Source: Microbacterium luteum (GTDB taxonomy: Bacteria; Actinomycetota; Actinomycetes; Actinomycetales; Microbacteriaceae). Taken from it: a stretch of DNA of 64,000 nucleotides. A program made the position numbers and the translations under genes. The notes beneath the pieces were generated by a model. That model ran no database searches and had not been told where the DNA came from. It saw only the letters and a program-made list of their open reading frames with translations. How positions within the stretch are numbered: the stretch's first letter is position 1; each line of letters starts with the position of its first letter. The DNA lies in contig NZ_CP063814.1 of the NCBI RefSeq assembly GCF_015277875.1, positions 2,232,001 through 2,296,000 of the forward strand. Direction: 5' to 3'. Below are positions 44,880-53,797 of the stretch, one piece after another.

Positions 44880-45671
44880 GTGATGTCTGCGGAAACCCCC
44901 GATTCCGAGAGCACCGGCAACGACGACGAGCGCACGCCGGAGGGCGTGCGCCGCATGGGCGCGACCTATGCGTTCGGCCGCATGGTGGTGACCCCGCTCG
45001 GTCGGCTGCTGTACCGTCCGCGGGTCGAGGGCCGGCATCACGTCCCCCGGCAGGGTCCGGTGATCTTCGCCAGCAACCACCTGTCCTTCATCGACAGCAT
45101 CGCGATCCCCGTCGCCGCTCCGCGGCCGGTGCACTTCCTCGCCAAGGCGAGCTACTTCGACGGGCCCGGGATGAAGGGGTGGCTGTCGAAGCAGTTCTTC
45201 CTCTCGATCGGCGCGATCCCCGTCACGCGGGGTGCCGGGCAGGCGGCGCTGGACGCCCTCGACCAGCAGCGACTTCTGCTGGATCAGGGCAGCGCCGTCG
45301 CACTGTACCCCGAGGGGACTCGATCCCTCGACGGGCGCCTCTACAAGGGACGCACCGGCGTCGCCTTCCTCGCTCTCCAGACGGGCGCCCCGGTGGTGCC
45401 GGTCGGCCTCATCGGCACAGACCGCGTCATGCCCGTGGGCGCGAAGATGCCGTCGCTGCGCGAACGTGTCACCGTGCGATTCGGTGAGCCGATCGATCTC
45501 TCGCATCACGGTGCCGCGTCATCGGGTCGCGCTCGCCGCGGGGCCACGGACGACATCATGAGCGCCATCCAGGCCCTTTCAGAGCAGGAGCTCGCAGGCG
45601 CGTACAACGAGCTGCCCGCCCACGGGCCGATCGAGAAGATCAGGCAGGCGCTGCCGCACGAGCGCGTGTGA
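44880..45671 (+). CDS. 1-acyl-sn-glycerol-3-phosphate acyltransferase (PlsC-like)
   Basis: This 263-residue protein belongs to the PlsC acyltransferase family, which acylates lysophosphatidate in phospholipid synthesis. The HX4D catalytic box is ASNHLSFIDS, the acceptor-binding motif is LYPEGTRSLDGRLYKGRTG, and VVPVGLIGT is the fourth block. An N-terminal extension of about 30 acidic residues precedes the domain. The start is GTG followed directly by ATG. Acceptor identity is inferred from family only. Confidence 0.9.
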   Translation: MMSAETPDSESTGNDDERTPEGVRRMGATYAFGRMVVTPLGRLLYRPRVEGRHHVPRQGPVIFASNHLSFIDSIAIPVAAPRPVHFLAKASYFDGPGMKGWLSKQFFLSIGAIPVTRGAGQAALDALDQQRLLLDQGSAVALYPEGTRSLDGRLYKGRTGVAFLALQTGAPVVPVGLIGTDRVMPVGAKMPSLRERVTVRFGEPIDLSHHGAASSGRARRGATDDIMSAIQALSEQELAGAYNELPAHGPIEKIRQALPHERV

Positions 45672-45683
45672 GCGCGCGGCAGC

Positions 45684-46157
45684 TCAGGCCGCCACGCGCA
45701 CGGTCGCCTCGTGACGCACCGGGAAGTTGACGGAGTTCGCGATGAAGCACCACGCGTTCGCCTGACGGTGCGCCGCGTGCGCGGCATCCACCATCTCCTC
45801 CTCGGCGACCGTGACGACGGGGTGGAGCACGACCTCACGCAAGGCGCCGCCGCCCGTGCCGTCGAGCACGAGGGTCGCGGTCGCGTCGTCGTGGTATCCG
45901 GTGACGACCACACCCGTGGTCACGCACGCATGGAGGTAGGACAGGAGGTGGCACTGCACGAGGGATGCCAGGAGCATGTCCTCGGGGTTCCACCGTGCCG
46001 GGTCGCCGCGGAACGGGGCATCGGCCGAGCCGAGCAGCGCCGGCTTGCCCTCGACCTCGAGGGTCACGGAGCGGTCGTAGTCGCGGTATCCGCTCGTGCC
46101 GCTTCCGCGATCGCCGGTCCAGGTCGCGCGCATCGCGTAGGAGTGTTCGCCAGGCAT
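45684..46157 (-). CDS. OsmC family protein
   Basis: This 157-residue OsmC/Ohr-superfamily protein acts on hydroperoxides through two cysteines. Here the first expected Cys lies in LASLVQCHLLSYLHACV and the second in NAWCFIANSVNFPV, so the redox pair is intact. PARWNPEDMLLASL is the usual OsmC loop. Which branch (OsmC-like or YhfA-like) it belongs to is uncertain. CAGACT ends 6 bases before the ATG. Confidence 0.88.
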   Translation of the reverse strand: MPGEHSYAMRATWTGDRGSGTSGYRDYDRSVTLEVEGKPALLGSADAPFRGDPARWNPEDMLLASLVQCHLLSYLHACVTTGVVVTGYHDDATATLVLDGTGGGALREVVLHPVVTVAEEEMVDAAHAAHRQANAWCFIANSVNFPVRHEATVRVAA

Positions 46158-46163
46158 GGGGCC

Positions 46164-46169
46164 AGTCTG
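46164..46169 (-). promoter_or_regulatory. -10 box of the OsmC gene (leaderless)
   Basis: CAGACT on the minus strand ends 6 bases before ATG 46157; it is the weakest -10 match of the series. Confidence 0.35.
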
Positions 46170-46199
46170 ACACGACCGGCCTCGCGCACGGCCGGACGT

Positions 46200-46205
46200 T
46201 AGGCT
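46200..46205 (+). promoter_or_regulatory. -10 box of the asparaginase gene (leaderless)
   Basis: TAGGCT ends 6 bases before GTG 46212. Confidence 0.5.
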
Positions 46206-46211
46206 GGTCCC

Positions 46212-47201
46212 GTGCCGGAGACCTTCGCCGCCAGCAGCGCCGTCCCCCTCGCCGTCGTCGAACGCAGCGGGTTCATCGAGTCCCGCCACGTCGGGTCCGC
46301 GATCGTGCTGTCCCCCGACGGCGGCGCGTCGACGACGCTGGGCGACACCGAAGCGCCGATCCTTCCTCGTTCGTCGCTCAAGCCGGTGCAGGCGCTGGCG
46401 ATGCTCGCCGCCGGCACTCCCCTCGAGGGCGAGCGACTCGGCATGGCCACGGCCAGCCACTCCGGCACCGATCGGCATGTCGCCGTCGTGCGGGACATCC
46501 TCGACGCCGCCGGCCTCGATGACTCCGCCTTGCGGTGCCCGCCCGCGTGGCCGGGAGACGGCCCGGCGCGGGACGCGATGGTCCGCGCCGGGGCCGCGCC
46601 GGCACGCGTGCGGATGAACTGCTCCGGCAAGCACGCCGCCATGCTCCTGGCGTGCACCACGAACGGCTGGCCGATCGAGACGTATCTGCACCCCGAGCAT
46701 CCGCTCCAGGTGCAGATCCGCGAGGTGACCGAACGCCTGACCGGGCAACGGGTGACGACGACGGCGACCGACGGATGCGGTGCGCCGGTGTTCGCGATGA
46801 GCCTCGCGGCGCTCGCGAAGGCGATCCACCGCATCGGCACGTCGTCCGAGCGCTCGCCCTTCGCGCTCCATCGCAGCGCGGGGGCGCTGGTGCGCGCCGT
46901 GAAGGACAACCCGTGGACGATCGACGGCCCCTCGCGACCGGACACGCTGGCCATCTCCCGCCTGGGGGTGTTCGCCAAGGGCGGCGCCGAAGGCGTGATG
47001 GTCATGGTCGCCCCCGACGGCACCACCGTCGCCGCGAAGATCCTCGACGGCAGCGGACGTGCGGCGACCGCGGTCGCGGCGCGTCTGCTCGAGCGCGCCG
47101 GAGCCCTGGCGGAGGCGGACGTCTCCGCGCTGCTGGCGGAGCTGCCGCTGCGGGTGACCGGTGGTGGCGTCGAGGTGGGCCGGATCCGTCCCGTCTTCTG
47201 A
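46212..47201 (+). CDS. Asparaginase (PF06089 asparaginase II family)
   Basis: This 329-residue protein belongs to the thermolabile asparaginase family first described in Rhizobium etli, unrelated to E. coli AnsA/AnsB. Family segments present include VERSGFIESRHVGSAIVL, RSSLKPVQALAML, CPPAWPGDGPA, RMNCSGKHAAMLLAC and GCGAPVFAMSLAALA; the invariant Ser/Lys and Cys residues lie in these. It should release ammonia and aspartate from asparagine, which would feed aspA. It is convergent with the ATPase gene, with only three bases between the stops. Confidence 0.9.
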   Translation: MPETFAASSAVPLAVVERSGFIESRHVGSAIVLSPDGGASTTLGDTEAPILPRSSLKPVQALAMLAAGTPLEGERLGMATASHSGTDRHVAVVRDILDAAGLDDSALRCPPAWPGDGPARDAMVRAGAAPARVRMNCSGKHAAMLLACTTNGWPIETYLHPEHPLQVQIREVTERLTGQRVTTTATDGCGAPVFAMSLAALAKAIHRIGTSSERSPFALHRSAGALVRAVKDNPWTIDGPSRPDTLAISRLGVFAKGGAEGVMVMVAPDGTTVAAKILDGSGRAATAVAARLLERAGALAEADVSALLAELPLRVTGGGVEVGRIRPVF

Positions 47202-47204
47202 GGA

Positions 47205-50042
47205 TCAGTCACGGTCGGACTGCTCCGCCGCGAGACTCACTCGCCGGGGGGCTGCGCCACCGCGGACGAGCCAGGCGCGCGCTCCTCGCGAGTCGCACGG
47301 GGGCGGAAGATCGCGATCACCGGTCAGCATGCGGTAGGCCGCACCGCACGCGGCGTCGATCAGCAGGTCGTGCTCGAGGCGGATGCGCGTGAGCGTCCGC
47401 CAGTTCCGCTGCCACAGCTCGGGGTCTCCCACCAGCACCGTGCGCGAGCCGTCGCCGCCCACGTCGTCGGCCTCGTCGACCATCCGCACCGTGGCGCCGC
47501 CCGCCTGCCACGCCGAGACGAGCGACCGTGCGCGGGGCCCCGGCGCGATCACCACCCCCGTCAGACCTCGCGGCGGTCGCCAGAGGTCGGGCTCCACCCG
47601 GGCGGGCTCCCCGGGAGGGGGCACGATCGCGGTCTGGACGAGGACTCCGTCGAGGGTGCCGCGGCCGGGAGGTGCGCTGGGGTCGAATCCCGATGCAGCG
47701 CCGCCGACGGCGATATGCTCCGCGCGCCCCGGGGTGGCGAGCACCAATCGCCGCGAGACCGTCTCGGCCACCCGTGCGAGCGGCCCGGAGAGCCGACGCG
47801 CGGTGAGAACGACGAGGTATCCCCCGTGTCCCGCGTCTCTCACGATCGCTTCGAGCAGCGAGAGCGCCGCCGCGGCATGGTCGGCGGGAAGGCGCGCGAG
47901 CAGGGTGTCGACGTCGTCGAGCACGATCGCCGTCCCAGCGGCCGGCGGTCGCTCGGCGCAGCCGACGAGCTGATCCCACCCGTGCTCGAGATCCGCCGGG
48001 ATCCACACCGAGCCGCCCGGTGCCTGCGCGGCGATCAGCGCTGCGGCGCAGGAGCGACCCGAGCCCGCACGGCCGACCACGAGCAGGGAGCGATCGGCCA
48101 CGAGAACGCCGACGCGGCGCTGGTCCTGCTCGGCGGGAAGGTCGGCGAGACCCAGCGTGAGGTCGGACGCGGGCCGACCGGCTTCGCCCGCACTCAGCCG
48201 CGGGTCGGAGATGTCGATGCGCTCCGGCAGCGTCGGATGCCATATCGGGCGCGGGGCGGGACCGGTCTCGGCGCCTCGAGCGCAGACCCGATCGAGCAGC
48301 CCTTCGTCGCTCAGACCGATGCGCACGCGCTGGGGCTCCGCGTCTGACGCACGTCGCACGATCGCCACGCCCGCGCCGTCGCGCCCGCCGGGCAGCAGGG
48401 CGGCGTCTTCGGTGCCGACGACGGCCCTGCTGTCACCCCGATCGGCGACACGCAGGCTCACGCGCAGCGGACAGTTCGCCAGCAGGGCGTCTCTCACCAC
48501 CCCGGCGATGCGTTGCGTGCCGAGGACGAGGTGCATGCCGAGCGCACGACCGCGCGCTGCGACGTCGGTGAACACCGTGTGCAGCTCGGGATGCTCGCCC
48601 AGCAGCGCCGCGAACTCGTCGACCACGATGACCAGGCGAGGCAGGCGGACTCTCGGGTCGGCGACGTCCCGTGCGCCGATCGCCGTCAGTGCGCGCTCGC
48701 GCATCCGGATCTCCGCACGCAGACTCTGAATGGCCCGCTCCGCACCGTCACCGTCGAGATCGGTGATCACCCCCGTCACGTGGGGGATCCGAGCGAGCGC
48801 GTCGAACGCGGTTCCGCCCTTGAAGTCCGCCAGCAGGAAGACGACCTGTTCCGTGGAGTGGCTCGCACACAGCGCCAGCACCCACGACACCAGCAACTCG
48901 CTCTTGCCGGATCCGGTCATGCCCGCCACGACGGCGTGCGGACCGTCGTCGACGAGGTCGATCGGCACGACGACGCCGGCCGCCGCGGCGAACCGGGCGG
49001 TGAGCGGGCCAGCATCGCCCGCGGGCTGCGAGGCGAGAAGGTCGCCGAGCGACACAACCGTCTCCTCGTCGTCGCCGCGCATCCGAGCCGCCCGCGCGGC
49101 GAGGATCGATGCCGCCGCGGCGCACTGGCGGGGATCGAACATCTCCGGCGCGACGTCGCGACGCGAGATGCCGTCGTCGACGATCGCACCCGTTGGTGAG
49201 GTCACGGTCATGCGCACGGTGCACTCCGGGGGCGGCGGCGCCGACTCGTCCACCCGCGCGAGCACGAACGTCGCCGACGGGTGGGCCACGTCACCCGGTT
49301 CGAGCAGACACATCACCGTCGGAGCGTCCCGCACATGCGGCAGCTGCTGCGCCCACACGTGTTCGGCCCCGGGACCGGACACGACACGCAGCCGCCCCGG
49401 TTCGATACCGAGGACGAGCTGCAGGGCGAGGGCGCGAATCGCAGCGGCCGCGAGCATTCGCGGACCCGAGACCGCGACGCCGCCCTCGAGCGGAACGACG
49501 ACCGGCGCGTCCGTGAGGCGACCCGCGTCAGCGCGCAATGCCGCGTCTTCGGGATCGTCGCCGCCGCCGGTGACCCGCTGACCGCTCTCCCGCTCACCAC
49601 GGCCGACCACCAGGGAGTTGTCGCGGACGACCGAGCGCCGCCAGATCTCGGCGTCGTCGTCGAGGAGCGCGCGTGCATCGGGATGTCGCTGCCGCATCGC
49701 GCGCCGCTCGGCGTCGTGACGCTCACGAAGGCGTTCTCGTACCGCGCGGCGAGCCGCGGCCGACGTCGCCGCGGCCCGACGGTGCTCGCGACGGGCCGCA
49801 CGCCGGGAATCGAGCAGTGACGCGACCGCGATCACCGGGCCGAGCGCGGCGAGCCACAGCGCCAGCACGTGACCGGTGACGACCCAGATCATCACCGCCC
49901 CGGCTATCGGCGCCAGCGCAGCGAGAACCGGGATGCCGCTGCGGCGCGCCGGGGCCGGGGGTGCGGGGAGGACAAGCTCACCCGCGTCGTACCGGAGATC
50001 CGGAGCGGGCGGGTTGTCGACGGCGGGTGGGGGATTTCGCAC
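47205..50042 (-). CDS. FtsK/SpoIIIE-domain ATPase, EccC-like, with a degenerate second domain
   Basis: This protein of 945 residues has two N-terminal membrane helices (about 35-80), a charged coiled stretch, and two FtsK-type ATPase domains. The first has Walker A GMTGSGKSELL near residue 373 and Walker B VIVVDEFAALL near 468; the second has GRAGSGRS near 655, where the Walker Lys is Arg, and VLDDVDTLL near 704. This resembles EccC of type VII secretion but with two rather than three ATPase modules and with no EsxA/B, EccB, EccD or mycosin gene nearby. GTG 50042 avoids overlap with the phosphatase gene; ATG 50147 is possible. Confidence 0.82.
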   Translation of the reverse strand: MRNPPPAVDNPPAPDLRYDAGELVLPAPPAPARRSGIPVLAALAPIAGAVMIWVVTGHVLALWLAALGPVIAVASLLDSRRAARREHRRAAATSAAARRAVRERLRERHDAERRAMRQRHPDARALLDDDAEIWRRSVVRDNSLVVGRGERESGQRVTGGGDDPEDAALRADAGRLTDAPVVVPLEGGVAVSGPRMLAAAAIRALALQLVLGIEPGRLRVVSGPGAEHVWAQQLPHVRDAPTVMCLLEPGDVAHPSATFVLARVDESAPPPPECTVRMTVTSPTGAIVDDGISRRDVAPEMFDPRQCAAAASILAARAARMRGDDEETVVSLGDLLASQPAGDAGPLTARFAAAAGVVVPIDLVDDGPHAVVAGMTGSGKSELLVSWVLALCASHSTEQVVFLLADFKGGTAFDALARIPHVTGVITDLDGDGAERAIQSLRAEIRMRERALTAIGARDVADPRVRLPRLVIVVDEFAALLGEHPELHTVFTDVAARGRALGMHLVLGTQRIAGVVRDALLANCPLRVSLRVADRGDSRAVVGTEDAALLPGGRDGAGVAIVRRASDAEPQRVRIGLSDEGLLDRVCARGAETGPAPRPIWHPTLPERIDISDPRLSAGEAGRPASDLTLGLADLPAEQDQRRVGVLVADRSLLVVGRAGSGRSCAAALIAAQAPGGSVWIPADLEHGWDQLVGCAERPPAAGTAIVLDDVDTLLARLPADHAAAALSLLEAIVRDAGHGGYLVVLTARRLSGPLARVAETVSRRLVLATPGRAEHIAVGGAASGFDPSAPPGRGTLDGVLVQTAIVPPPGEPARVEPDLWRPPRGLTGVVIAPGPRARSLVSAWQAGGATVRMVDEADDVGGDGSRTVLVGDPELWQRNWRTLTRIRLEHDLLIDAACGAAYRMLTGDRDLPPPCDSRGARAWLVRGGAAPRRVSLAAEQSDRD

Positions 50043-50109
50043 ACCCTCATTCCATCCGCCGAGGCGGACGGGCGGGCGTCGCAGCGGCCGGCCTGTGGAC
50101 GGGAGGGGG

Positions 50110-50898
50110 TCAGTGCTGCGCCGGGGAGGGATCTTCGGCCGCGACATCGAGCACGATGATCGTGATGTTGTCGCGTCCGCCGTTCTCGAGCGCCGCGTCG
50201 AGCATCGCGTCGACGGCGGCAGCCGGGTCGGCGTTCTCCCCCAGGAAGTGCTGGATGCCGTAGTCGGTGAGCTCCTTGGTGAGCCCGTCGGAACAGATCA
50301 CGAATCGATCGCCGTCGACGAGCTCGAGCCGCACGTAGTCCGGTGTCACGCCGTCGCTCGGGCCCACGGCGCGGGTGATCACGTTCCCGTAGGGATGATT
50401 CTCCGCTTCCTCGGGGCTCAGGCGACCGGAGGAGATCAGCTCCTGCACGACGGAGTGATCCGTCGTGATCTGCGCGAGTGCACCGTCGCGCAGGAGGTAC
50501 ACGCGGCTGTCGCCGATGTTGAGCGTCACCCAGTGCGGTTCGTCGCCGGAGACATCCAGATAGACTCCCGTCACCGTCGTCCCGGTGCCCTCGTCGGTGG
50601 CCTTCGGATGCGATGCGATGTCGCGGACCGCCTTGGCCAGCGCCTTCTCGATCGTGCGAGGAGTGACCGAGCCGCCCTCCACCGTGCCGGAGAGCCGCTC
50701 CACGGTGCGGGAGCTGGCGATCTCGCCGCCGATGTGGCCACCCATTCCGTCGGCGACGACGAAGAGCGGATACGAGGCGAGCACCGCATCCTGATTGATC
50801 TCTCGTCGGCGGCCCGTGTGGGTGGTCGCCGCCCACGCCAACGACCACGTTCCCGCCGCCGTTGCGACGGAACGCGTGTGGGTCGATACGTCGGGCAC
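50110..50898 (-). CDS. PP2C-family serine/threonine phosphatase
   Basis: This 262-residue cytoplasmic phosphatase has the metal-binding motifs of PPM phosphatases: RREINQDAVL, VVADGMGGHIGGEIAS, LNIGDSRVYLL, FVICSDGLTKELTD and GGRDNITIIVLD. It is close to PstP without its transmembrane and extracellular part. GTG 50898 has a GAGAG ribosome site; the longer frame to 51120 lies within the aldo/keto reductase gene. It is 67 bases upstream of the EccC-like ATPase on the same strand, so the two are probably co-transcribed. Confidence 0.92.
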   Translation of the reverse strand: MPDVSTHTRSVATAAGTWSLAWAATTHTGRRREINQDAVLASYPLFVVADGMGGHIGGEIASSRTVERLSGTVEGGSVTPRTIEKALAKAVRDIASHPKATDEGTGTTVTGVYLDVSGDEPHWVTLNIGDSRVYLLRDGALAQITTDHSVVQELISSGRLSPEEAENHPYGNVITRAVGPSDGVTPDYVRLELVDGDRFVICSDGLTKELTDYGIQHFLGENADPAAAVDAMLDAALENGGRDNITIIVLDVAAEDPSPAQH

Positions 50899-51004
50899 GC
50901 CCTGACTCTCCCTCGAACGGTCTTGTCGGCAGCACCGAGGTGCTGCCGCGTGCTCACAGCCTAATGGACGTGGCCCCGGCCGCCTCCCGGCTCGGCTCGG
51001 CGCG

Positions 51005-51997
51005 TCAGACCTTGGCGCCGGGATCCTCGGGCAGCGGGAACAGGGCGTCGATCTCCGCGACCTCGTGGGCGTCGGGCGTCCAGGCGGTGGCCGCGTCGGC
51101 GTTCGCCCGCACCTGGTCACCGCTGGTGGCGCCGGCGATCACGCTGGAGAGCTCGTCGTGCGAGAGCAGCCATCCGATCGTCGCCTGCAGCATCGTGATG
51201 CCGCGATCGCCGCAGAAGGCGGAGAACTGCTCCAGCGCATCCCACGGGGCCTGCTCCCACACGTGGGAGCGCTGGCGAGAGATCCGCGTGTCCTCCGGGG
51301 CGTGGGAGCGCGTGAACTTCCCGGTGAGGAGTCCGTTGTGCAGGGGGAAGTACGGAAGGAATCCGAGCCCGAATCGGCGAACGGCCGGAAGGACCTCGCG
51401 CTCGGCCGCTCGCGCGAGCAGGCTGTAGTGGTTCTGAGCCGACACGAAAGGCACGCGATGGGAGGTCGCGGCGATGAAATCGGCTTCCGCGATCTGCCAG
51501 CCCGCGAGGTTCGAATGCCCGAGGTAGCGCACCTTCCCCTCGCGCACGAGGTCCGTCAGCACATCCAGGGTCTCTTCGATGGGCGTGTGGGGATCGGGGG
51601 TGTGCAGCTGATACAGGTCGATGTGATCGGTCTGCAGGCGCGAGAGGGACCCCTCGACGGCCCTGCGGATGTAGGAGCGCGAGGCCTTCGCACCCGCGGG
51701 CGGATATCCCATGTCGCGACCGAAGTGCCCAAACTTGGTGGCGATGATCACCTCGTCGCGTCGGCCGCGGAGGGCCTCGCCCATGAGCGATTCCGACAAG
51801 CCCGGCTCGCCGCCGTACATGTCGGCCGTGTCGAGGAAGGTCACCCCGGCGTCGACCGCCGCGTCGATCACCGCCCGTGTGCCCTCGATGGTCTCCGTCT
51901 TCGTGCCCGGGCGACCGAAGTTGTTGCACCCGAGGCCGACGGCGGAGACGAGGAGGCCGGACGTGCCGACGCGACGGAGGGGAACCGATGAACTCAT
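51005..51997 (-). CDS. Aldo/keto reductase
   Basis: This 330-residue NADPH-dependent oxidoreductase of the AKR superfamily has the family tetrad: Asp in DTADMYG, Tyr in MYGGEPGLSE, Lys in IIATKFGHFG and His in DLYQLHTPDP. It resembles the YajO/Tas-like aldose reductase branch; the carbonyl substrate is unknown. ATG 51997 is supported by TAGCGT ending 7 bases upstream and by homology; the frame to 52072 is an extension without support. Confidence 0.92.
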   Translation of the reverse strand: MSSSVPLRRVGTSGLLVSAVGLGCNNFGRPGTKTETIEGTRAVIDAAVDAGVTFLDTADMYGGEPGLSESLMGEALRGRRDEVIIATKFGHFGRDMGYPPAGAKASRSYIRRAVEGSLSRLQTDHIDLYQLHTPDPHTPIEETLDVLTDLVREGKVRYLGHSNLAGWQIAEADFIAATSHRVPFVSAQNHYSLLARAAEREVLPAVRRFGLGFLPYFPLHNGLLTGKFTRSHAPEDTRISRQRSHVWEQAPWDALEQFSAFCGDRGITMLQATIGWLLSHDELSSVIAGATSGDQVRANADAATAWTPDAHEVAEIDALFPLPEDPGAKV

Positions 51998-52004
51998 GGC
52001 CTCC

Positions 52005-52010
52005 ACGCTA
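52005..52010 (-). promoter_or_regulatory. -10 box of the aldo/keto reductase gene (leaderless)
   Basis: TAGCGT on the minus strand ends 7 bases before ATG 51997. Confidence 0.45.
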
Positions 52011-52082
52011 GCGTCGCTCGCAGGTCCCGGCGCCACGCGACGACGTGCCCCCCACTCGGTGGTGAGGGGCACGTCGCTCGCG

Positions 52083-52832
52083 TCAGGACTGCTTCGGCGG
52101 CTCCGGTGCTGCCGGCGGCTCGGTCGACGGCGGCTGGGTCGGCGGGGCCGGCGGCTGGGTCGGAGCCGGCGGCTGGGTCGGCGCCGGCGGCTGCGTGGAG
52201 GCCGGCGGGGCCGGCGGCTGAGCGCCGGGTGCGGGCGGCGGCTGGTACCCGGCCGGGGGCTGGTAGCCCGCGGGGTACCCCGGCTGGGTGACCGGGTTGG
52301 CCGGGTAGCCCGCCGCGGGAACCTGCGACGGAATGCCGGACCAGGTCGTCTTGTCGGCGAGGAAGTTCCCAGCCCACGGGGCCGCAGGGATCGCGGTGTT
52401 CCAGCGCGACCGGTCGAAGCCGTTGATGCCCAGCCAGACGATGGCCAGGAAGATGTAGAGGATGATCCAGACGACTTCCTTCTGGAGCTTGAGCCCCACC
52501 CGCCATGCGGCGAGCACGGTGTAGACGCCCGCGGCGAGCGGGAAGAGCCATCCGATCACCGGGATCCAGCCCAGCACGATGCTCGCGCCCCACAGGCCGA
52601 GGAGCCACCAGGGATTCAGGTCGCCGAGCTTGACGAAGATCAGCGTGTTGTAGATCGGCACCCACGCCCGCCACTTGCCCTGCACGCCCGCCTTGTCGAA
52701 GATCTTCATGAAGAAGAACGCGGTCAGGACGTAGCCGGCGATGGCGAAGATGAACCAGAACACGGCGAAGATGAAGAAGAACGCGACATCGCTGCCGCTG
52801 TAGGAGTAGTCGACGCTACTGAACGTTTCCAC
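52083..52832 (-). CDS. DUF5684-like membrane protein with Pro-rich tail
   Basis: This 249-residue protein has four hydrophobic helices (about 15-140) of the DUF5684/signal-peptidase-I-like small membrane type (FDKAGVQGKWRAWVPIYNTLIFVKLGDLNPWW is the characteristic loop), then a low-complexity C-terminus of about 85 residues built from YPAGYQPP and QPPAPT repeats. The tail may bind SH3- or WW-like partners or span the peptidoglycan; function is unknown. GTG 52832 has GGGAGAGG five bases upstream, stronger than the ATG at 52880. Confidence 0.78.
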   Translation of the reverse strand: METFSSVDYSYSGSDVAFFFIFAVFWFIFAIAGYVLTAFFFMKIFDKAGVQGKWRAWVPIYNTLIFVKLGDLNPWWLLGLWGASIVLGWIPVIGWLFPLAAGVYTVLAAWRVGLKLQKEVVWIILYIFLAIVWLGINGFDRSRWNTAIPAAPWAGNFLADKTTWSGIPSQVPAAGYPANPVTQPGYPAGYQPPAGYQPPPAPGAQPPAPPASTQPPAPTQPPAPTQPPAPPTQPPSTEPPAAPEPPKQS

Positions 52833-52964
52833 GGGTACCTCTCCCAGATTCGGCCCGCCGTGCGGCGGGTCGTGAGACATGGTAGCGAGAGCGGACGCGT
52901 TCTGTCAGGAACCTCCCAGACTTTCTCGTGAACGTTCGTTGCCGGGGGCTTGGTCACCTGACGC

Positions 52965-53717
52965 TCAATCGGAGAACAGCAGCAGGTCACCGCCCTCGCC
53001 GCGGCGGAGATCGACGTCGCTGGCGGCCGCCCACGAGAGCAGGTCGTCGGACCCGGCTATGGTCGCCGCCGACGTCGCCAAGCGGCGGACGAGCTCACCC
53101 TTGGCGTGCTTGTTGAAGTGGTTCAGCGCCCGCACAGTGCCGTCCGGCCCCGATGCGACCACCCGCACGTACGACGAGGGCAGGTTTCCCGGAACGGGGC
53201 CGAGCGCCACATAGGCTTCGGAGCGCAGATCCAGGACGAAGTCCGGCGCCGCTTCGGCCAGCGCATCCGACACCGCGCCAGACCACAGCCGCTTCGACGA
53301 TCCGAGCGTCGGCAGCGTGACCGCCGCCGACATGCGGTACGCCGGAATGCCATCCATGGCGCCGACCGGACCGAACGGTGCGGAGTGGATCTGCACGTGC
53401 GCGGCCAGCCATGCGCGTGAGTCATCGTCCAGGCCACGTGCGTCGAGCGCGTCGAAGAGCACCCCGGTGTAGCGGTCGACGGCCGCCATCGTCGGAGAGA
53501 CGCGCGCGACGGCGTTCAGCCCGATGTCGGCGAGCTGCGTCTTCCCGAGCCTGAGCGTGCGAGCGCTCTCCTCCTCGTCGCCGCTGAGGTCGACGAGCGC
53601 ATCGACCACGCGGGACCGGAGGGTGGTGAGGGTCGGATGGGCGAGGCGATCCAGGGCGAGCGGCGGGCCTTCTCCCCCGCGTCGTTTGGTCTCGGACGGG
53701 GGCAGCAGAACGAGCAC
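52965..53717 (-). CDS. yaaA: Peroxide stress protein YaaA
   Basis: This 250-residue YaaA (DUF328) protein limits free intracellular iron under peroxide stress in E. coli. The family opening LVLLPPSETKRRGG and the later RYTGVLFDALDA, DFVLDLRSEAYVALGPVP and LNHFNKHAKGELVR are present. GTG 53717 follows GGAGAG by four bases. It lies immediately after the atp operon and its hairpin, so some readthrough is possible. Confidence 0.92.
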   Translation of the reverse strand: MLVLLPPSETKRRGGEGPPLALDRLAHPTLTTLRSRVVDALVDLSGDEEESARTLRLGKTQLADIGLNAVARVSPTMAAVDRYTGVLFDALDARGLDDDSRAWLAAHVQIHSAPFGPVGAMDGIPAYRMSAAVTLPTLGSSKRLWSGAVSDALAEAAPDFVLDLRSEAYVALGPVPGNLPSSYVRVVASGPDGTVRALNHFNKHAKGELVRRLATSAATIAGSDDLLSWAAASDVDLRRGEGGDLLLFSD

Positions 53718-53735
53718 GTATCTCTCCGGGGAAGG

Positions 53736-53781
53736 CGAGAGGGCACGAGCTCCGGATACCCCGGATGCTCGCGCCCTCTCG
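53736..53781 (-). terminator. Hairpin at the end of the atp operon
   Basis: CGAGAGGGC (53736-53744) pairs with 53773-53781; inner pairs 53746-53750 with 53767-53771 and 53751-53755 with 53761-53765 extend it, with one mismatch and one bulge. It begins 16 bases after the atpC stop. There is no T tract, and it immediately precedes the yaaA ribosome site, so it may be an RNA-processing or stabilising stem rather than a full stop. Confidence 0.6.
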
Positions 53782-53797
53782 GACTGCGTGTGTGTCG

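Noticed and set aside
47205..50147. Start of the EccC-like ATPase at ATG 50147
   Set aside because: It would overlap the phosphatase gene by 38 bases and has no ribosome site; GTG 50042 is more economical, though not proven.
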